This document shows positions 30,204 to 38,191 of a stretch of 47,101 nt of DNA, in pieces. The stretch is from an uncultured Microbulbifer sp. Its GTDB lineage: Bacteria; Pseudomonadota; Gammaproteobacteria; Pseudomonadales; Cellvibrionaceae. The notes under the pieces were generated by a model, which worked only from the letters and a program-made list of their open reading frames with translations, did no database searches and was not told the origin of the DNA. The stretch spans positions 1-47,101 of the forward strand of contig NZ_CAJXKH010000017.1 in the NCBI RefSeq assembly GCF_913055755.1, given 5' to 3'. The position numbers and the translations under genes are program-made. Every line of letters begins with the position of its first letter. Position 1 is the first letter of the stretch.

Positions 30204-31238
30204 TCACTCATCCATCGCTCGCACACTGCCAAAGTGCGCGCGATGGGGAAACAGGCCAAACTGACCACCGGTGTGCACAAACACAATATCGCGGCAACCA
30301 CCATAGGCACCCAACTTGATCTCCTCCAGCAGGCCGTGAAACGCCTTGCCCGTATACACCGGATCCAGCAATATCCCTTCCAACTGCGCCGCCAGCGCAA
30401 TCGTCTCGTAAACCGCCTTATCGGCAACGCCATAGCCGGGGCCGATATACTGGTCGTTCACCGCAATGCGCAACAATTCCGGTGCAATATTCTTTCCGTA
30501 GCGCTCCTTCCAGTCCGCCACGTCCTTGCTCACTTTATCGACAAAATAAGCCCGATCATCACACACCGCATAACCGGTAATCTGCGTGTTTGCGCCGAGT
30601 AGATGCGCCCCCAATGTAAGGCCGGCCTGAGTGCCACCACTTCCGGTAGCACAAATCACATGCTCCGGCGCTATCTGCGCAGCCGCGCAATCCTGCATCA
30701 ACTCTTCCGCTGCGCGGATATAACCCCAGATCCCCAGGCCGTCACTGCCGCCAGTGGGCACCGCGAGCGCCTTGTGCCCCCGCTCCTCGTAATACGCGGA
30801 CCAGGATGCAAACAGCTCCGGCAGTTCATTGATATATTGCTTGAGCGGGTAAATAGACACACTGGCACCGGCGAGATGATCCACCAGCAAATTGCCATCC
30901 ACTTCCGCATTGTTACTGGCAGTGGCTGCGCCTCGCAGGACCAGGTGCGCGTGCAGCCCGGCTTTCGCCGCCGCCAGTGCCGTGGCCCGCGCGTGATTCG
31001 ACTGCTCGCCGCCACAGGTAATCAGGGTGTCGCAACCGGTCGCCCGCGCTTCAGCGATGATGAATTCCAGTTTGCGTAACTTGTTGCCCGACATGGCACT
31101 TTCTGTCAGATCGTCCCGCTTGACCCACAAACGGGGCCCGCCATAGGGTTTTGAATAACGCTCGGTGATGCGATCCAGCGGTTGCAGCGGTGTTGGCAGC
31201 TGAGCCAGGGATACTCGCTCCGGGTATTCGATATTCAT
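30204..31238 (-). CDS. dcyD: PLP-dependent D-cysteine desulfhydrase-type enzyme
   Basis: A 344-residue fold-type II PLP enzyme of the ACC deaminase/D-cysteine desulfhydrase family. SGNKLRKLEF holds the PLP lysine (near residue 53) and GGEQSNHARA is the substrate/PLP contact. ATGSGGTQAG binds phosphate. Two places argue for the desulfhydrase side: GPGYG where ACC deaminases have PEYG with a key Tyr-Glu, and HTGGQFGLF where they have HLGGA. So it likely converts D-cysteine to pyruvate, sulfide and ammonia, or acts on a related D-amino acid. It lies downstream of yajC on the same strand but past that gene's terminator, and 190 bases before the symporter's leader. Confidence 0.8.
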   Translation of the reverse strand: MNIEYPERVSLAQLPTPLQPLDRITERYSKPYGGPRLWVKRDDLTESAMSGNKLRKLEFIIAEARATGCDTLITCGGEQSNHARATALAAAKAGLHAHLVLRGAATASNNAEVDGNLLVDHLAGASVSIYPLKQYINELPELFASWSAYYEERGHKALAVPTGGSDGLGIWGYIRAAEELMQDCAAAQIAPEHVICATGSGGTQAGLTLGAHLLGANTQITGYAVCDDRAYFVDKVSKDVADWKERYGKNIAPELLRIAVNDQYIGPGYGVADKAVYETIALAAQLEGILLDPVYTGKAFHGLLEEIKLGAYGGCRDIVFVHTGGQFGLFPHRAHFGSVRAMDE

Positions 31239-31292
31239 GGGTAATCCATATCTGCTGATTTGCGGGGAAACTTGCTAAAAAATGCACAATAA

Positions 31293-31316
31293 AAAACCCG
31301 GCATGTGCCGGGTTTT
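31293..31316 (-). terminator. Rho-independent terminator of yajC
   Basis: AAAACCCGGCA (31293-31303) pairs with TGCCGGGTTTT (31306-31316); on the minus strand it runs into six T. It is 47 bases past the yajC stop and uses the same stem core as the hairpins at 28.3 kb. Confidence 0.88.
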
Positions 31317-31363
31317 CCAGGGTATTCACGCGACGGTAATCACTTCCATCGACACGACTACCT

Positions 31364-31696
31364 TCAGATGTTCTTGATGGTGCCTTTCGGCAGTACCGCA
31401 TGCACGGCAACCTTCTGGAACTTCAGTTTCATGTTGTCGGCAACTTCCAGAATCAGGTAATCGTCATCGACCTTCTCAACGCGGCCCAGCATACCACTGG
31501 TCATTACCACTTCGTCGCCTTTTTTCAGCGCAGTGACCAGCTCCTGATGCTCTTTTTGACGCTTGCGCTGCGGACGAATAATAAACAGCCACATGAACAC
31601 AAACAGGCCAGCGAACATCAACAGGGTTACCAGCGGGTTGCCCTGCGGTGCCGGTGCAGCCTCTTGCGCCATTGCTGCGGGAATAAAGAAATCCAT
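31364..31696 (-). CDS. yajC: Preprotein translocase accessory protein YajC
   Basis: A 110-residue inner-membrane protein. The N-terminus is short and alanine-rich, then comes one membrane span (PLVTLLMFAGLFVFMWLFIIRP) followed at once by QRKRQKEHQELVTALKKGDEVVM, the YajC signature, and a small cytoplasmic beta domain (GRVEKVDDDYLILEVADNMKLKFQK). YajC associates with SecDF and with AcrB in E. coli. Most gammaproteobacteria keep it in tgt-yajC-secD-secF. Here it is alone, with a terminator behind it and an AraC gene in front. A second copy with secDF elsewhere in the genome is possible. Confidence 0.93.
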   Translation of the reverse strand: MDFFIPAAMAQEAAPAPQGNPLVTLLMFAGLFVFMWLFIIRPQRKRQKEHQELVTALKKGDEVVMTSGMLGRVEKVDDDYLILEVADNMKLKFQKVAVHAVLPKGTIKNI

Positions 31697-31828
31697 GGTC
31701 CAAACCTCGGTCGAATTGGCAAAAATTAGCCGCCAACTCTAACGACTTTATTAAACATAGGCAATCCAGAGCAGCCAACTACCTACTATGGTAGCCGCTC
31801 CGGATTACGTGATGCGAGGTTGCTTGGC

Positions 31829-31843
31829 TGCTGTCAGGTCAGA
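31829..31843 (+). repeat. Left copy of 15-bp inverted repeat around the AraC gene
   Basis: TGCTGTCAGGTCAGA overlaps the AraC stop codon. Its exact reverse complement is at 32657-32671, next to the peroxiredoxin stop. The two bracket 843 bases. Confidence 0.6.
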
Positions 31844-32285
31844 ATCGCTGGCGGACCTGACGACGATAGCCGGTGGGGGACATACCGGTCCAACGCTTGA
31901 AGGCGCTGGTAAAGCTGGTCCGGTCAGAAAAGTCCAGAATTCGTGAGATTCCGTCAACACTGAGCGCGGTATCCTTGAGGAAATGCACTGCGTGGCGGAA
32001 GCGCACGTGATCGCGCAGGGATGCGAAACTCAGGTTGTGTTCCTGCAGGCGTCTTTGCAAGGTCCTGGTAGACATGCTGAGATCTGAAGCCACCGGGCGA
32101 ATTGCCAGGGATGCCTTTCCAATCCTTTGTTCCAGTACATCGATCACCCGCGCAGCAATACCAAAGCTGGTGGCTTCCGGGGGAGCCAACAACTGGTCCA
32201 GAATATTGGGATCACCCGACAGTCTGGCCTGCTGCAAAGGTTTGTCTTCTGAGAGCGAAGCTTGATCTGGCTGAATATGGTTCAT
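31839..32285 (-). CDS. Short AraC-type regulator, DNA-binding domain only
   Basis: A 148-residue protein made almost entirely of an AraC/XylS double helix-turn-helix, in about residues 45-148. RPVASDLSMSTRTLQRRLQEHNLSFASLRDHVR is the first HTH and VDGISRILDFSDRTSFTSAFKRWTGMSPTGYRRQ the second, with the family closing motif. Full-length relatives (OruR/ArgR-like) have about 330 residues with a sensory N-terminus; here only about 40 residues of unknown character precede the HTH. The start is real: AAGGAG lies eight bases before the ATG. The 387 bases upstream do not encode a recognisable lost sensor domain. It may act as a constitutive or expression-controlled regulator. Confidence 0.85.
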   Translation of the reverse strand: MNHIQPDQASLSEDKPLQQARLSGDPNILDQLLAPPEATSFGIAARVIDVLEQRIGKASLAIRPVASDLSMSTRTLQRRLQEHNLSFASLRDHVRFRHAVHFLKDTALSVDGISRILDFSDRTSFTSAFKRWTGMSPTGYRRQVRQRF

Positions 32286-32511
32286 TGAGCTGCTCCTTAA
32301 TGGGTTCCGTGAGCCGCGGTTATTGTTCTACGCCCGCTTCCTGCGAGTCCCTATTTACCACTGCCAGCACTGCTGACTACTACTTGGGTGCGGGGGCGCA
32401 CCTGAAAACAGGCATCGAAGCCTACCCAGATAGATTGATTTTTGTACTACTCCCTCGCACCACACACAATCGCTCTGGGCCTTACGGTTGGGCGGCGCTC
32501 CTTTACACAAG

Positions 32512-32530
32512 CCAGTATAGACCATACTGG
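32512..32530. promoter_or_regulatory. Candidate operator upstream of the AraC gene
   Basis: CCAGTAT (32512-32518) and ATACTGG (32524-32530) form a perfect dyad around AGACC, about 230 bases upstream of the AraC start. Dyads of this size are typical repressor sites. Confidence 0.4.
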
Positions 32531-32656
32531 GAGAATGCAAGGGACGACAGCAATTTTTTTTCGATCAATTCACAAAGGTGCCATCGCCCGCCAGCAAAAC
32601 GGTCATTTTGCGATCAAAAACACAGGACCGGGCTCGCAGCGGCGCGAGCGGACCTG

Positions 32657-32671
32657 TCTGACCTGACAGCA
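32657..32671 (-). repeat. Right copy of 15-bp inverted repeat
   Basis: The exact reverse complement of 31829-31843. Each copy also has GCGGACCTG nearby (31851-31859 and 32648-32656) in direct orientation. No clear target-site duplication flanks the pair. Confidence 0.6.
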
Positions 32672-32672
32672 A

Positions 32673-33149
32673 TTACGCCAGGTTTTCGTCAATCCAGGTG
32701 AGGACATCGTCGTGATGGGTTTTCGTCTTCACCTTGTCGATGATGTGCTGCAGGCGACCGCTCTTATCAATAATGAAGGTGGTGCGCAGCAGTCCCATAT
32801 ACTCACGCCCCATAAATTTTTTCAGACCCCAACAGCCGTACTTGTCCGCAACCTTGTGATCTTCATCTGCCAGCAGGTCGAAGTTGAGTTCGTGCTTGTC
32901 GATAAATTTCTGCAGTTTCGCTTCTGGGTCCGGACTCAGCCCCAGCACCACGGTGTCGCGCCCGGCAAACTCTGCAGCGCTGTCGCGTATCCCGCAGGCC
33001 TGGGTGGTACACCCCGGGGTCAGGGCCTTGGGATAAAAATAGAGCACGACGTTTTTGTGTCCGCGGAAGTCTTTCAGGGCGACCTTTTCTCCGGACTGGT
33101 TGTTTAACGTGAATGCCGGCGCGAGATTTCCGACTTTTGGAAATGCCAT
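32673..33149 (-). CDS. bcp: Thiol peroxidase of the Bcp/PrxQ type
   Basis: A 158-residue atypical two-cysteine peroxiredoxin that reduces hydrogen and organic peroxides with thioredoxin. The peroxidatic cysteine is C47 in TPGCTTQAC and the resolving cysteine C52 is five residues on, as in E. coli Bcp. LYFYPKALTPG, VVLGLSPD and RTTFIIDKSG are standard blocks. GGGGAGG precedes the ATG at 33149. It stands alone between the AraC leader and a DUF2244 gene. Peroxide released by the PuuB-like oxidase could be one of its substrates, but nothing links them. Confidence 0.95.
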   Translation of the reverse strand: MAFPKVGNLAPAFTLNNQSGEKVALKDFRGHKNVVLYFYPKALTPGCTTQACGIRDSAAEFAGRDTVVLGLSPDPEAKLQKFIDKHELNFDLLADEDHKVADKYGCWGLKKFMGREYMGLLRTTFIIDKSGRLQHIIDKVKTKTHHDDVLTWIDENLA

Positions 33150-33282
33150 GGTGCCCTCCCCTGAGCAAAATTTGGTTTATCCAAATGCGATTGGGCCAGG
33201 TGAAACATTCCGGACCCACCGCAAAGCTGGCGCGATTATAACCAAAGCCCACTGGGCTCGCAGGCGCAGCACCGACGAAAGT

Positions 33283-33819
33283 TCAGAAATCCTTCAACTG
33301 GAAGCACTGGTCTTTGCGCGCGCAGATGCCACAGCCGCCCAGTTTTTCCACCAGGGCAGCCTTTTCCCCATCGCTGAGAAAGTCACCGATTTCCAGACAA
33401 CCCTCCGGCCCGGTGAAAGTCAGACACGCGGGTTCCGCCGGAGTGCTGCCCACCCTCACTCGCACCGACAGGCTGTCGCGGTTGAACTCTGTGTGATAGA
33501 CCGGCTTTTTCAGGTTGCCACGGCTGCAGTCAAGAATTACGCGGTCGTCACTGATTCGGATCACTTCGCGACGGGTACCTTCCACATACACGTACCCGAA
33601 CAGAACGGCGAGCAACAGCGCTTCCAGCGCTGCGAACGGAATCACCATCCAGGCTCCGGCAAGTGCAAACGCGACGCTGATACCAAGGGACACGGCGACC
33701 AGGGAAATGAACACCCACAGATTGCCGGCAAAGGAAAGTGACTGGTTGGGCGCGAGGAGGAAACAGGCCCGGCGCCCGCGCAGGCCGCCTACTTCTTTGA
33801 CCATGATGACTACTTCCAT
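33283..33819 (-). CDS. DUF2244 membrane protein
   Basis: A 178-residue integral membrane protein of unknown function. Two adjacent hydrophobic spans ([23 protein letters not shown] and [22 protein letters not shown]) occupy residues about 30-80. A beta-rich cytoplasmic domain follows, with [17 protein letters not shown] typical of DUF2244. Near the C-terminus three cysteines ([12 protein letters not shown]) form a possible metal or redox site, not known to me in the family. The ATG at 33819 is used; a GTG one codon upstream fits the GGAGG spacing equally well. It is divergent from asnS with a 237-base gap. Confidence 0.82.
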   Translation of the reverse strand: MEVVIMVKEVGGLRGRRACFLLAPNQSLSFAGNLWVFISLVAVSLGISVAFALAGAWMVIPFAALEALLLAVLFGYVYVEGTRREVIRISDDRVILDCSRGNLKKPVYHTEFNRDSLSVRVRVGSTPAEPACLTFTGPEGCLEIGDFLSDGEKAALVEKLGGCGICARKDQCFQLKDF

Positions 33820-34056
33820 CACTGTGACCCCTCCAGTGTAGGACAGCACTTTTTGGAACCAAGAGTCACGTCTCGCAGCAGGTCCTATACTGGCCGCAGG
33901 CACGTGGCTCCGGGACTGGATTTTCCCCCGTCGAGGCGGCAAGATGCCCGGCGTCGCACAATACTGGAGCCCGCGGCCACAAGCCGCGGCCCCTGCGCCC
34001 CGATGCGGGCCCCGCTCCATACAATGAACACTGCTCCATACAACAAGAGCCAACCT

Positions 34057-35457
34057 ATGCAAGTTGAATCCATTGATACGCTATTGAAATCCAGCCAGCG
34101 GGAAGGTGAAACCGCCCGGGTGCAGGGCTGGATCCGTACCCGCCGCGACTCCAAAGCGGGCCTGTCTTTCCTGGCGGTGCACGACGGCAGCTGCTTTGAC
34201 CCCATCCAGGTGGTGGTGGAATCCAGTATCAACAATTACCAGTCCGAAGTGCTGCGCCTGACTACCGGCTGCGCGGTGGATATCGAGGGCACCATCAAGG
34301 CCTCCGAGGGCAAGGGCCAGGCGATCGAGCTGCTGGCAACCTCGGTCACCGTGATCGGCTGGGTGGAAGACCCGGACACCTACCCGATGTCGCCAAAGCG
34401 CCACACCATGGAACACCTGCGCGAGCACGCGCACCTGCGCCCGCGCACCAATGTCAGCGGCGCCGTGGCCCGCGTGCGCAACTGCATCGCCCAGGCCATC
34501 CACCGCTTCTTCCACGAACGCGGCTTCAACTACGTCCACACCCCGATCATCACCGCTTCCGACTGCGAGGGCGCCGGCGAGATGTTCCGTGTCAGCACCC
34601 TGGACCAGACCAACCTGCCACTGACAGACAAGGGTGAAGTGGACTACAGCGAGGACTTCTTCGGCGAAGAGACCTTCCTCACCGTATCCGGCCAGCTGAA
34701 CGTCGAAAGCTACTGCCTGGCGCTGTCCAAGGTATATACCTTTGGCCCGACATTCCGCGCCGAGAACTCCAATACCACCCGCCACCTGGCCGAGTTCTGG
34801 ATGGTGGAGCCGGAGATCGCCTTTGCCGACCTGGCAGACTGCGCCAACCTGGCAGAGGAAATGCTGAAATACGTGTTCCGTGCGGTGCTCGAAGAGCGCC
34901 CGGACGATATGGCCTTCTTTGCCCAGCGCATCGACAAGGAAGCCATCTCCCGGCTGGAAAACATCATCGACAATGACTTCGCGCGCATCAATTACTGCGA
35001 AGCCATCGAGATCCTGGAAAACTGCAAGGAGAAATTCGAGTTCCCGGTGTCCTGGGGCATCGATCTCGCCTCCGAGCACGAGCGTTACCTGGCGGAAAAG
35101 CACTTCAAGCGCCCGGTTATCGTGCTGAACTATCCGAAGGACATCAAAGCCTTCTATATGCGCATGAACGACGACGGCAAGACCGTGGCGGCAATGGACG
35201 TGCTGGCACCGGGTATCGGCGAGATCATCGGCGGTTCCCAGCGCGAGGAGCGCCTCGACAAGCTGGACGCGCGCATGGAAGAAATGGATGTGCCGAAAGA
35301 ACACCTGGACTGGTACCGGGACTTGCGCCGTTACGGCACCGTACCCCACGGCGGCTTTGGCCTGGGCTTCGATCGCATCGTTTCCTACGTCACCGGCATG
35401 GGCAACATTCGCGACGTAATCCCCTTCCCGCGCACCCCGCGCAATGCGAAGTTCTGA
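34057..35457 (+). CDS. asnS: Asparaginyl-tRNA synthetase
   Basis: A class II synthetase that charges tRNA-Asn. It has 466 residues, the same as E. coli AsnRS. The OB-fold anticodon domain fills the first 110 residues ([24 protein letters not shown]). Motif 2 is [21 protein letters not shown] and motif 3 is [16 protein letters not shown]. The frame is open from 33853, but the family N-terminus begins at the ATG at 34057 with AAGAG ahead. The stop codon region is tandemly duplicated (see 35448) and a strong terminator follows. Confidence 0.97.
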   Translation: MQVESIDTLLKSSQREGETARVQGWIRTRRDSKAGLSFLAVHDGSCFDPIQVVVESSINNYQSEVLRLTTGCAVDIEGTIKASEGKGQAIELLATSVTVIGWVEDPDTYPMSPKRHTMEHLREHAHLRPRTNVSGAVARVRNCIAQAIHRFFHERGFNYVHTPIITASDCEGAGEMFRVSTLDQTNLPLTDKGEVDYSEDFFGEETFLTVSGQLNVESYCLALSKVYTFGPTFRAENSNTTRHLAEFWMVEPEIAFADLADCANLAEEMLKYVFRAVLEERPDDMAFFAQRIDKEAISRLENIIDNDFARINYCEAIEILENCKEKFEFPVSWGIDLASEHERYLAEKHFKRPVIVLNYPKDIKAFYMRMNDDGKTVAAMDVLAPGIGEIIGGSQREERLDKLDARMEEMDVPKEHLDWYRDLRRYGTVPHGGFGLGFDRIVSYVTGMGNIRDVIPFPRTPRNAKF

Positions 35458-35473
35458 TGAGAAGTTCTGATTA
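35448..35473 (+). repeat. Tandem 13-base duplication at the asnS stop
   Basis: GAAGTTCTGATGA (35448-35460) is followed at once by GAAGTTCTGATTA (35461-35473), one mismatch. The first copy holds the last codons and stop of asnS. It looks like a recent slip duplication. Confidence 0.8.
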
Positions 35474-35515
35474 GAACCTGCCCGCCCGGCCCTGTCAGAT
35501 ACAGGGCCCGCACAC

Positions 35516-35547
35516 AAAAAAACCCGCACCGAGGTGCGGGTTTTTTT
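35516..35547. terminator. Bidirectional terminator between asnS and mdh
   Basis: Fifteen-base arms with core CCCGCACC/GGTGCGGG and A7/T7 flanks. It serves the converging asnS and mdh genes. Confidence 0.93.
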
Positions 35548-35574
35548 ATTGCCGTTACGCAGTGCGTAGCGGGC

Positions 35575-36555
35575 TTACGGCAGCAGGTGCGCTACAGCGT
35601 CACGCTCTTCCGCCAGTTCCTGCTCGGTGGCAGTCATTTTAGCGCGGGAGAAATCGTTGATGTCTACGCCCTGTACGATTTCCCAGTCACCGTTTTTGCA
35701 GGTGCAGGGGAAGGAGTAGATCAGGCCTTCCTGGATGCCGTAGGAACCATCGCTGTATACACCCATGCTGGTCCAGTCACCTTCAGCGGTGCCCAGCGCC
35801 CAGTCGCGCATATGGTCGATGGCGGCATTGGCAGCGGAGGCTGCGGAAGAAGCACCGCGGGCCTTGATGATGGCCGCGCCACGCTGCTGTACCGTCGGGA
35901 TAAAGTCGTTTTCGTACCAGTCCTGGTCGATTTTACCCATGGCATCTTCACCATTTACCTTGGCCTTGTGCAGGTCCGGGTACTGGGTGGAGGAGTGGTT
36001 ACCCCAGATGGTCATGTGGGTAATATCATTGACGGTGGAGTCGGTCTTGTTCGCCAGCTGTGACAGCGCACGGTTGTGGTCCAGGCGGGTCATCGCGGTG
36101 AAGCTACGCGGATCCAGGTCCGGCGCGTTGCGCTGGGCGATCAGGGCATTGGTGTTGGCCGGGTTGCCGACTACCAGTACTTTCACATTGCGCGCGGCAA
36201 CGTCGTTCAGGGCCTTACCCTGAGCAGAGAAAATGGCCGCGTTGGCTTCCAACAGGTCCTTGCGCTCCATGCCGGGGCCGCGCGGACGCGCACCGACCAG
36301 CAGTGCGTACTCGATGTCCTTGAAGGCAACGGTCGCGTCGTCGGTCTGGACAATTCCTGCGAGCAGCGGGAATGCACAGTCTTCGAGCTCCATGGCAACG
36401 CCTTTCAGCGCTTCCAGTGCGGGAGTGATTTCCAGCAGCTGAAGAATGACCGGTTGATCCTTGCCGAGCATTTCGCCGGAAGCGATGCGAAACAGCAGCG
36501 AGTAGCTGATCTGACCGGCGGCGCCGGTAACTGCAACACGAACAGGTGCTTTCAC
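35575..36555 (-). CDS. mdh: Malate dehydrogenase
   Basis: NAD-dependent oxidation of malate to oxaloacetate in the TCA and glyoxylate cycles. The 326-residue protein belongs to the cytosolic-type group ([23 protein letters not shown]) seen in Pseudomonas relatives and Vibrio-unlike marine species, distinct from the E. coli 312-residue type. [17 protein letters not shown] is the substrate loop, TRLDHNRA the Asp pair region and [11 protein letters not shown] the catalytic His. It starts with GTG at 36555 with GGAGA seven bases ahead. Its neighbour is a dUTPase gene on the same strand, 78 bases upstream. It would supply oxaloacetate alongside the glyoxylate genes at the left end. Confidence 0.95.
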   Translation of the reverse strand: MKAPVRVAVTGAAGQISYSLLFRIASGEMLGKDQPVILQLLEITPALEALKGVAMELEDCAFPLLAGIVQTDDATVAFKDIEYALLVGARPRGPGMERKDLLEANAAIFSAQGKALNDVAARNVKVLVVGNPANTNALIAQRNAPDLDPRSFTAMTRLDHNRALSQLANKTDSTVNDITHMTIWGNHSSTQYPDLHKAKVNGEDAMGKIDQDWYENDFIPTVQQRGAAIIKARGASSAASAANAAIDHMRDWALGTAEGDWTSMGVYSDGSYGIQEGLIYSFPCTCKNGDWEIVQGVDINDFSRAKMTATEQELAEERDAVAHLLP

Positions 36556-36633
36556 GATTTATCTCCGTTGTTTTCAGGCGCCCGCATTATAGGGCCTGAC
36601 AAATAAATTTCATTATCCTTTGGTCGCAAGCCG

Positions 36634-37263
36634 TCAGGCCAAAGCTTCCTCGGTGGCGCGATAGCGGGATTCCAGCGCGCGGTAGAGCTGCTCGCTATAC
36701 CCCGCTGCAGCCGCGTCCAGCACCTCGGCAAGTTCCGCCAGATGTTCGTTGTCTTCCCGTCCCGCCCAGGTCTTGCGGTAGCTGCCGTCCTTGTAACCGT
36801 GGTCCTGGCGAAAGCGGTTCAGCACGTTTTTACCCACGTAGCGGCGGTAAAGATCGTCAAAGGACATGTCCACATCGTTTAACAATTGTGCAAACCCCGC
36901 GAGGTCGAATTGCTTGGTGGACAGGGTATTCAGGGTAAAGGCTTCGAGGTCTTCGCGAAAATCCCCCGCAGCTGTATGGTTTTCAGCCAGCACCTGCTGC
37001 ATTTTTTCGGCCACCGCCGCCGGGCTGCCCTGCTGCAGCTCCAGGCTCAGGCCAAAGTGCCAGATATCCACCAGTTCCAGCTTTACCTGGTCCAGCTCTG
37101 GGTCCTGCTTCTTCCACCACTTCCAGCCGAAGTGATCCAGCAGCTCGGCGCTCTCGACCCAGATTGCCCGGTACCAGGGAAAATTCTGGCCGCGCCAGTC
37201 GCTATTGACGACAGTGTTGATCTGGTCCTGCAGTGTCAGCATGGTGTGCAATTGCTGTTGCAT
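36634..37263 (-). CDS. All-alpha dimeric dUTPase (dUTPase_2 type)
   Basis: A 209-residue helical protein of the dUTPase_2/MazG-like family, which hydrolyses dUTP (and dUDP) to dUMP. The metal-binding helices are visible: ESAELLDHFGWKWWK and ELVDIWHFGLSLEL, with the second motif set in YRRYVGKNVLNRFRQDHGYKDGSY. The long frame upstream is antisense noise overlapping tatD; the ATG at 37263 is the credible start. It follows tatD by 35 bases, so it probably belongs to the end of the fab-tmk-holB-tatD line. It is unrelated to the trimeric beta-type Dut normal in proteobacteria, and I cannot see whether dut exists elsewhere. Its position near tmk fits dTTP supply. Confidence 0.85.
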   Translation of the reverse strand: MQQQLHTMLTLQDQINTVVNSDWRGQNFPWYRAIWVESAELLDHFGWKWWKKQDPELDQVKLELVDIWHFGLSLELQQGSPAAVAEKMQQVLAENHTAAGDFREDLEAFTLNTLSTKQFDLAGFAQLLNDVDMSFDDLYRRYVGKNVLNRFRQDHGYKDGSYRKTWAGREDNEHLAELAEVLDAAAAGYSEQLYRALESRYRATEEALA

Positions 37264-37298
37264 CGCGTTGGGTTCCTGCTTGGTTGCCGGGCCTGCCT

Positions 37299-38075
37299 TC
37301 AGGCGGCGCGGGGGAAAAGTCGATAAAAGTTTTCGGTCGTGCGTTCGGCAAGCTCTTCGTACGAGATACCGCGGAGTTCGGCGACGAATTCCGCCACTTC
37401 GCGCACATAGGCCGGGATATTCGGTTTGCCGCGGTAAGGCACCGGCGCCAGGTAGGGAGAATCGGTTTCCACCAGCAGGCGATCCAGCGGTACCTGGCGG
37501 GCAACGTCCCGCAGCTCCCCGGCATTCTTGAAGGTCACGATGCCCGACAGGGAGATGTAATAGTTCAGGTCCAGTGCTGCCCTGGCCATGTCCCAGCTTT
37601 CGGTGAAACAGTGCAGTACCCCCGCATGCTCGCGGCTGCCGTGCTCGCGAATCAGGTCGATGGTGTCCTGCCGCGCGTCCCGGGTATGCACGATCACCGG
37701 CAGTTCGGCCTGCTGCGCGGCCTGCAGGTGGGCGATAAAGCTCTGCTGTTGTATCGCCTTGGTCTCGGTGCTGTAGTAGTAGTCGAGTCCGGTCTCCCCC
37801 AGAGCGACCACGTTGGGCTGCTGCGAGAGTGCGACGAGCTTGTCGACATCCGCCAGCCCGGAATCCACATCCAGCGGATGGACCCCGACGGAACACACCA
37901 CATCGTCGTGCTCACCTGCCAGCGCCACGACTGCATCGGCATTGTCGAGGCTGATACCGACACACAGGAATTTACCGACACCGCGCTCGCGGGCCAGGCC
38001 CAGAACCTTGTTCAGGTCACCGTCAAACTGATCAAGTTTCAAACGATCCAGATGGCAGTGAGAATCAACCAGCAT
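37299..38075 (-). CDS. tatD: TatD-family metal-dependent deoxyribonuclease
   Basis: A 258-residue TIM-barrel metallohydrolase (YcfH/TatD). The metal ligands are in order: DSHCHLD, GETGLDYYYS, VIVHTRDA, HCFTES and ETDSPYLAPVPYRGKPN. Relatives act as 3'-5' exonucleases or D-tyrosyl/nuclease-type hydrolases. The ATG at 38075 is preferred to TTG at 38078. It closes the conserved gene order behind pilZ, with a hairpin and a possible promoter in the gap, and is followed closely by the dUTPase. Confidence 0.93.
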   Translation of the reverse strand: MLVDSHCHLDRLKLDQFDGDLNKVLGLARERGVGKFLCVGISLDNADAVVALAGEHDDVVCSVGVHPLDVDSGLADVDKLVALSQQPNVVALGETGLDYYYSTETKAIQQQSFIAHLQAAQQAELPVIVHTRDARQDTIDLIREHGSREHAGVLHCFTESWDMARAALDLNYYISLSGIVTFKNAGELRDVARQVPLDRLLVETDSPYLAPVPYRGKPNIPAYVREVAEFVAELRGISYEELAERTTENFYRLFPRAA

Positions 38076-38113
38076 CAAATCCAGCCTTGTGCGTTGTGTT
38101 GAATGTGCGGGGG

Positions 38114-38148
38114 ATTATACAGATTGCACACCGCCAGCGGGCGGTGTG
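38114..38148 (-). promoter_or_regulatory. Hairpin and candidate -10 box ahead of tatD
   Basis: CACACCGCC (38127-38135) pairs with GGCGGTGTG (38140-38148); TATAAT on the minus strand lies at 38114-38119, just past the hairpin and 39 bases before the tatD start. No good -35 is visible. The hairpin may end pilZ transcripts and the box may restart transcription. Confidence 0.35.
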
Positions 38149-38191
38149 ATTGCGAGACTGCAGAGACAATTATCGCGGCGGCGGACCGCTG

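Larger units (their letters stand above)
32286..32672. other. Non-coding leader of the short AraC gene
   Basis: Nearly 390 bases without a gene on either strand. It contains a perfect dyad CCAGTAT-N5-ATACTGG at 32512-32530, a T8 run at 32554-32561 and the right copy of the 15-bp inverted repeat. It could hold a long leader, a small RNA or an autoregulatory operator; none can be shown. Confidence 0.5.

Noticed and set aside
32355..32540. A possible decayed sensor domain for the short AraC gene
   Set aside because: The only notable minus-strand frame there (61 codons) does not resemble any AraC N-terminal domain.
34081..35529. A 482-codon open frame on the minus strand
   Set aside because: It lies wholly antisense to asnS, which is clearly the real gene, and crosses into the terminator region.
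37264..37896. N-terminal extension of the dUTPase frame
   Set aside because: It overlaps tatD in another frame and has shadow-like arginine/alanine-rich sequence; the ATG at 37263 fits the family.
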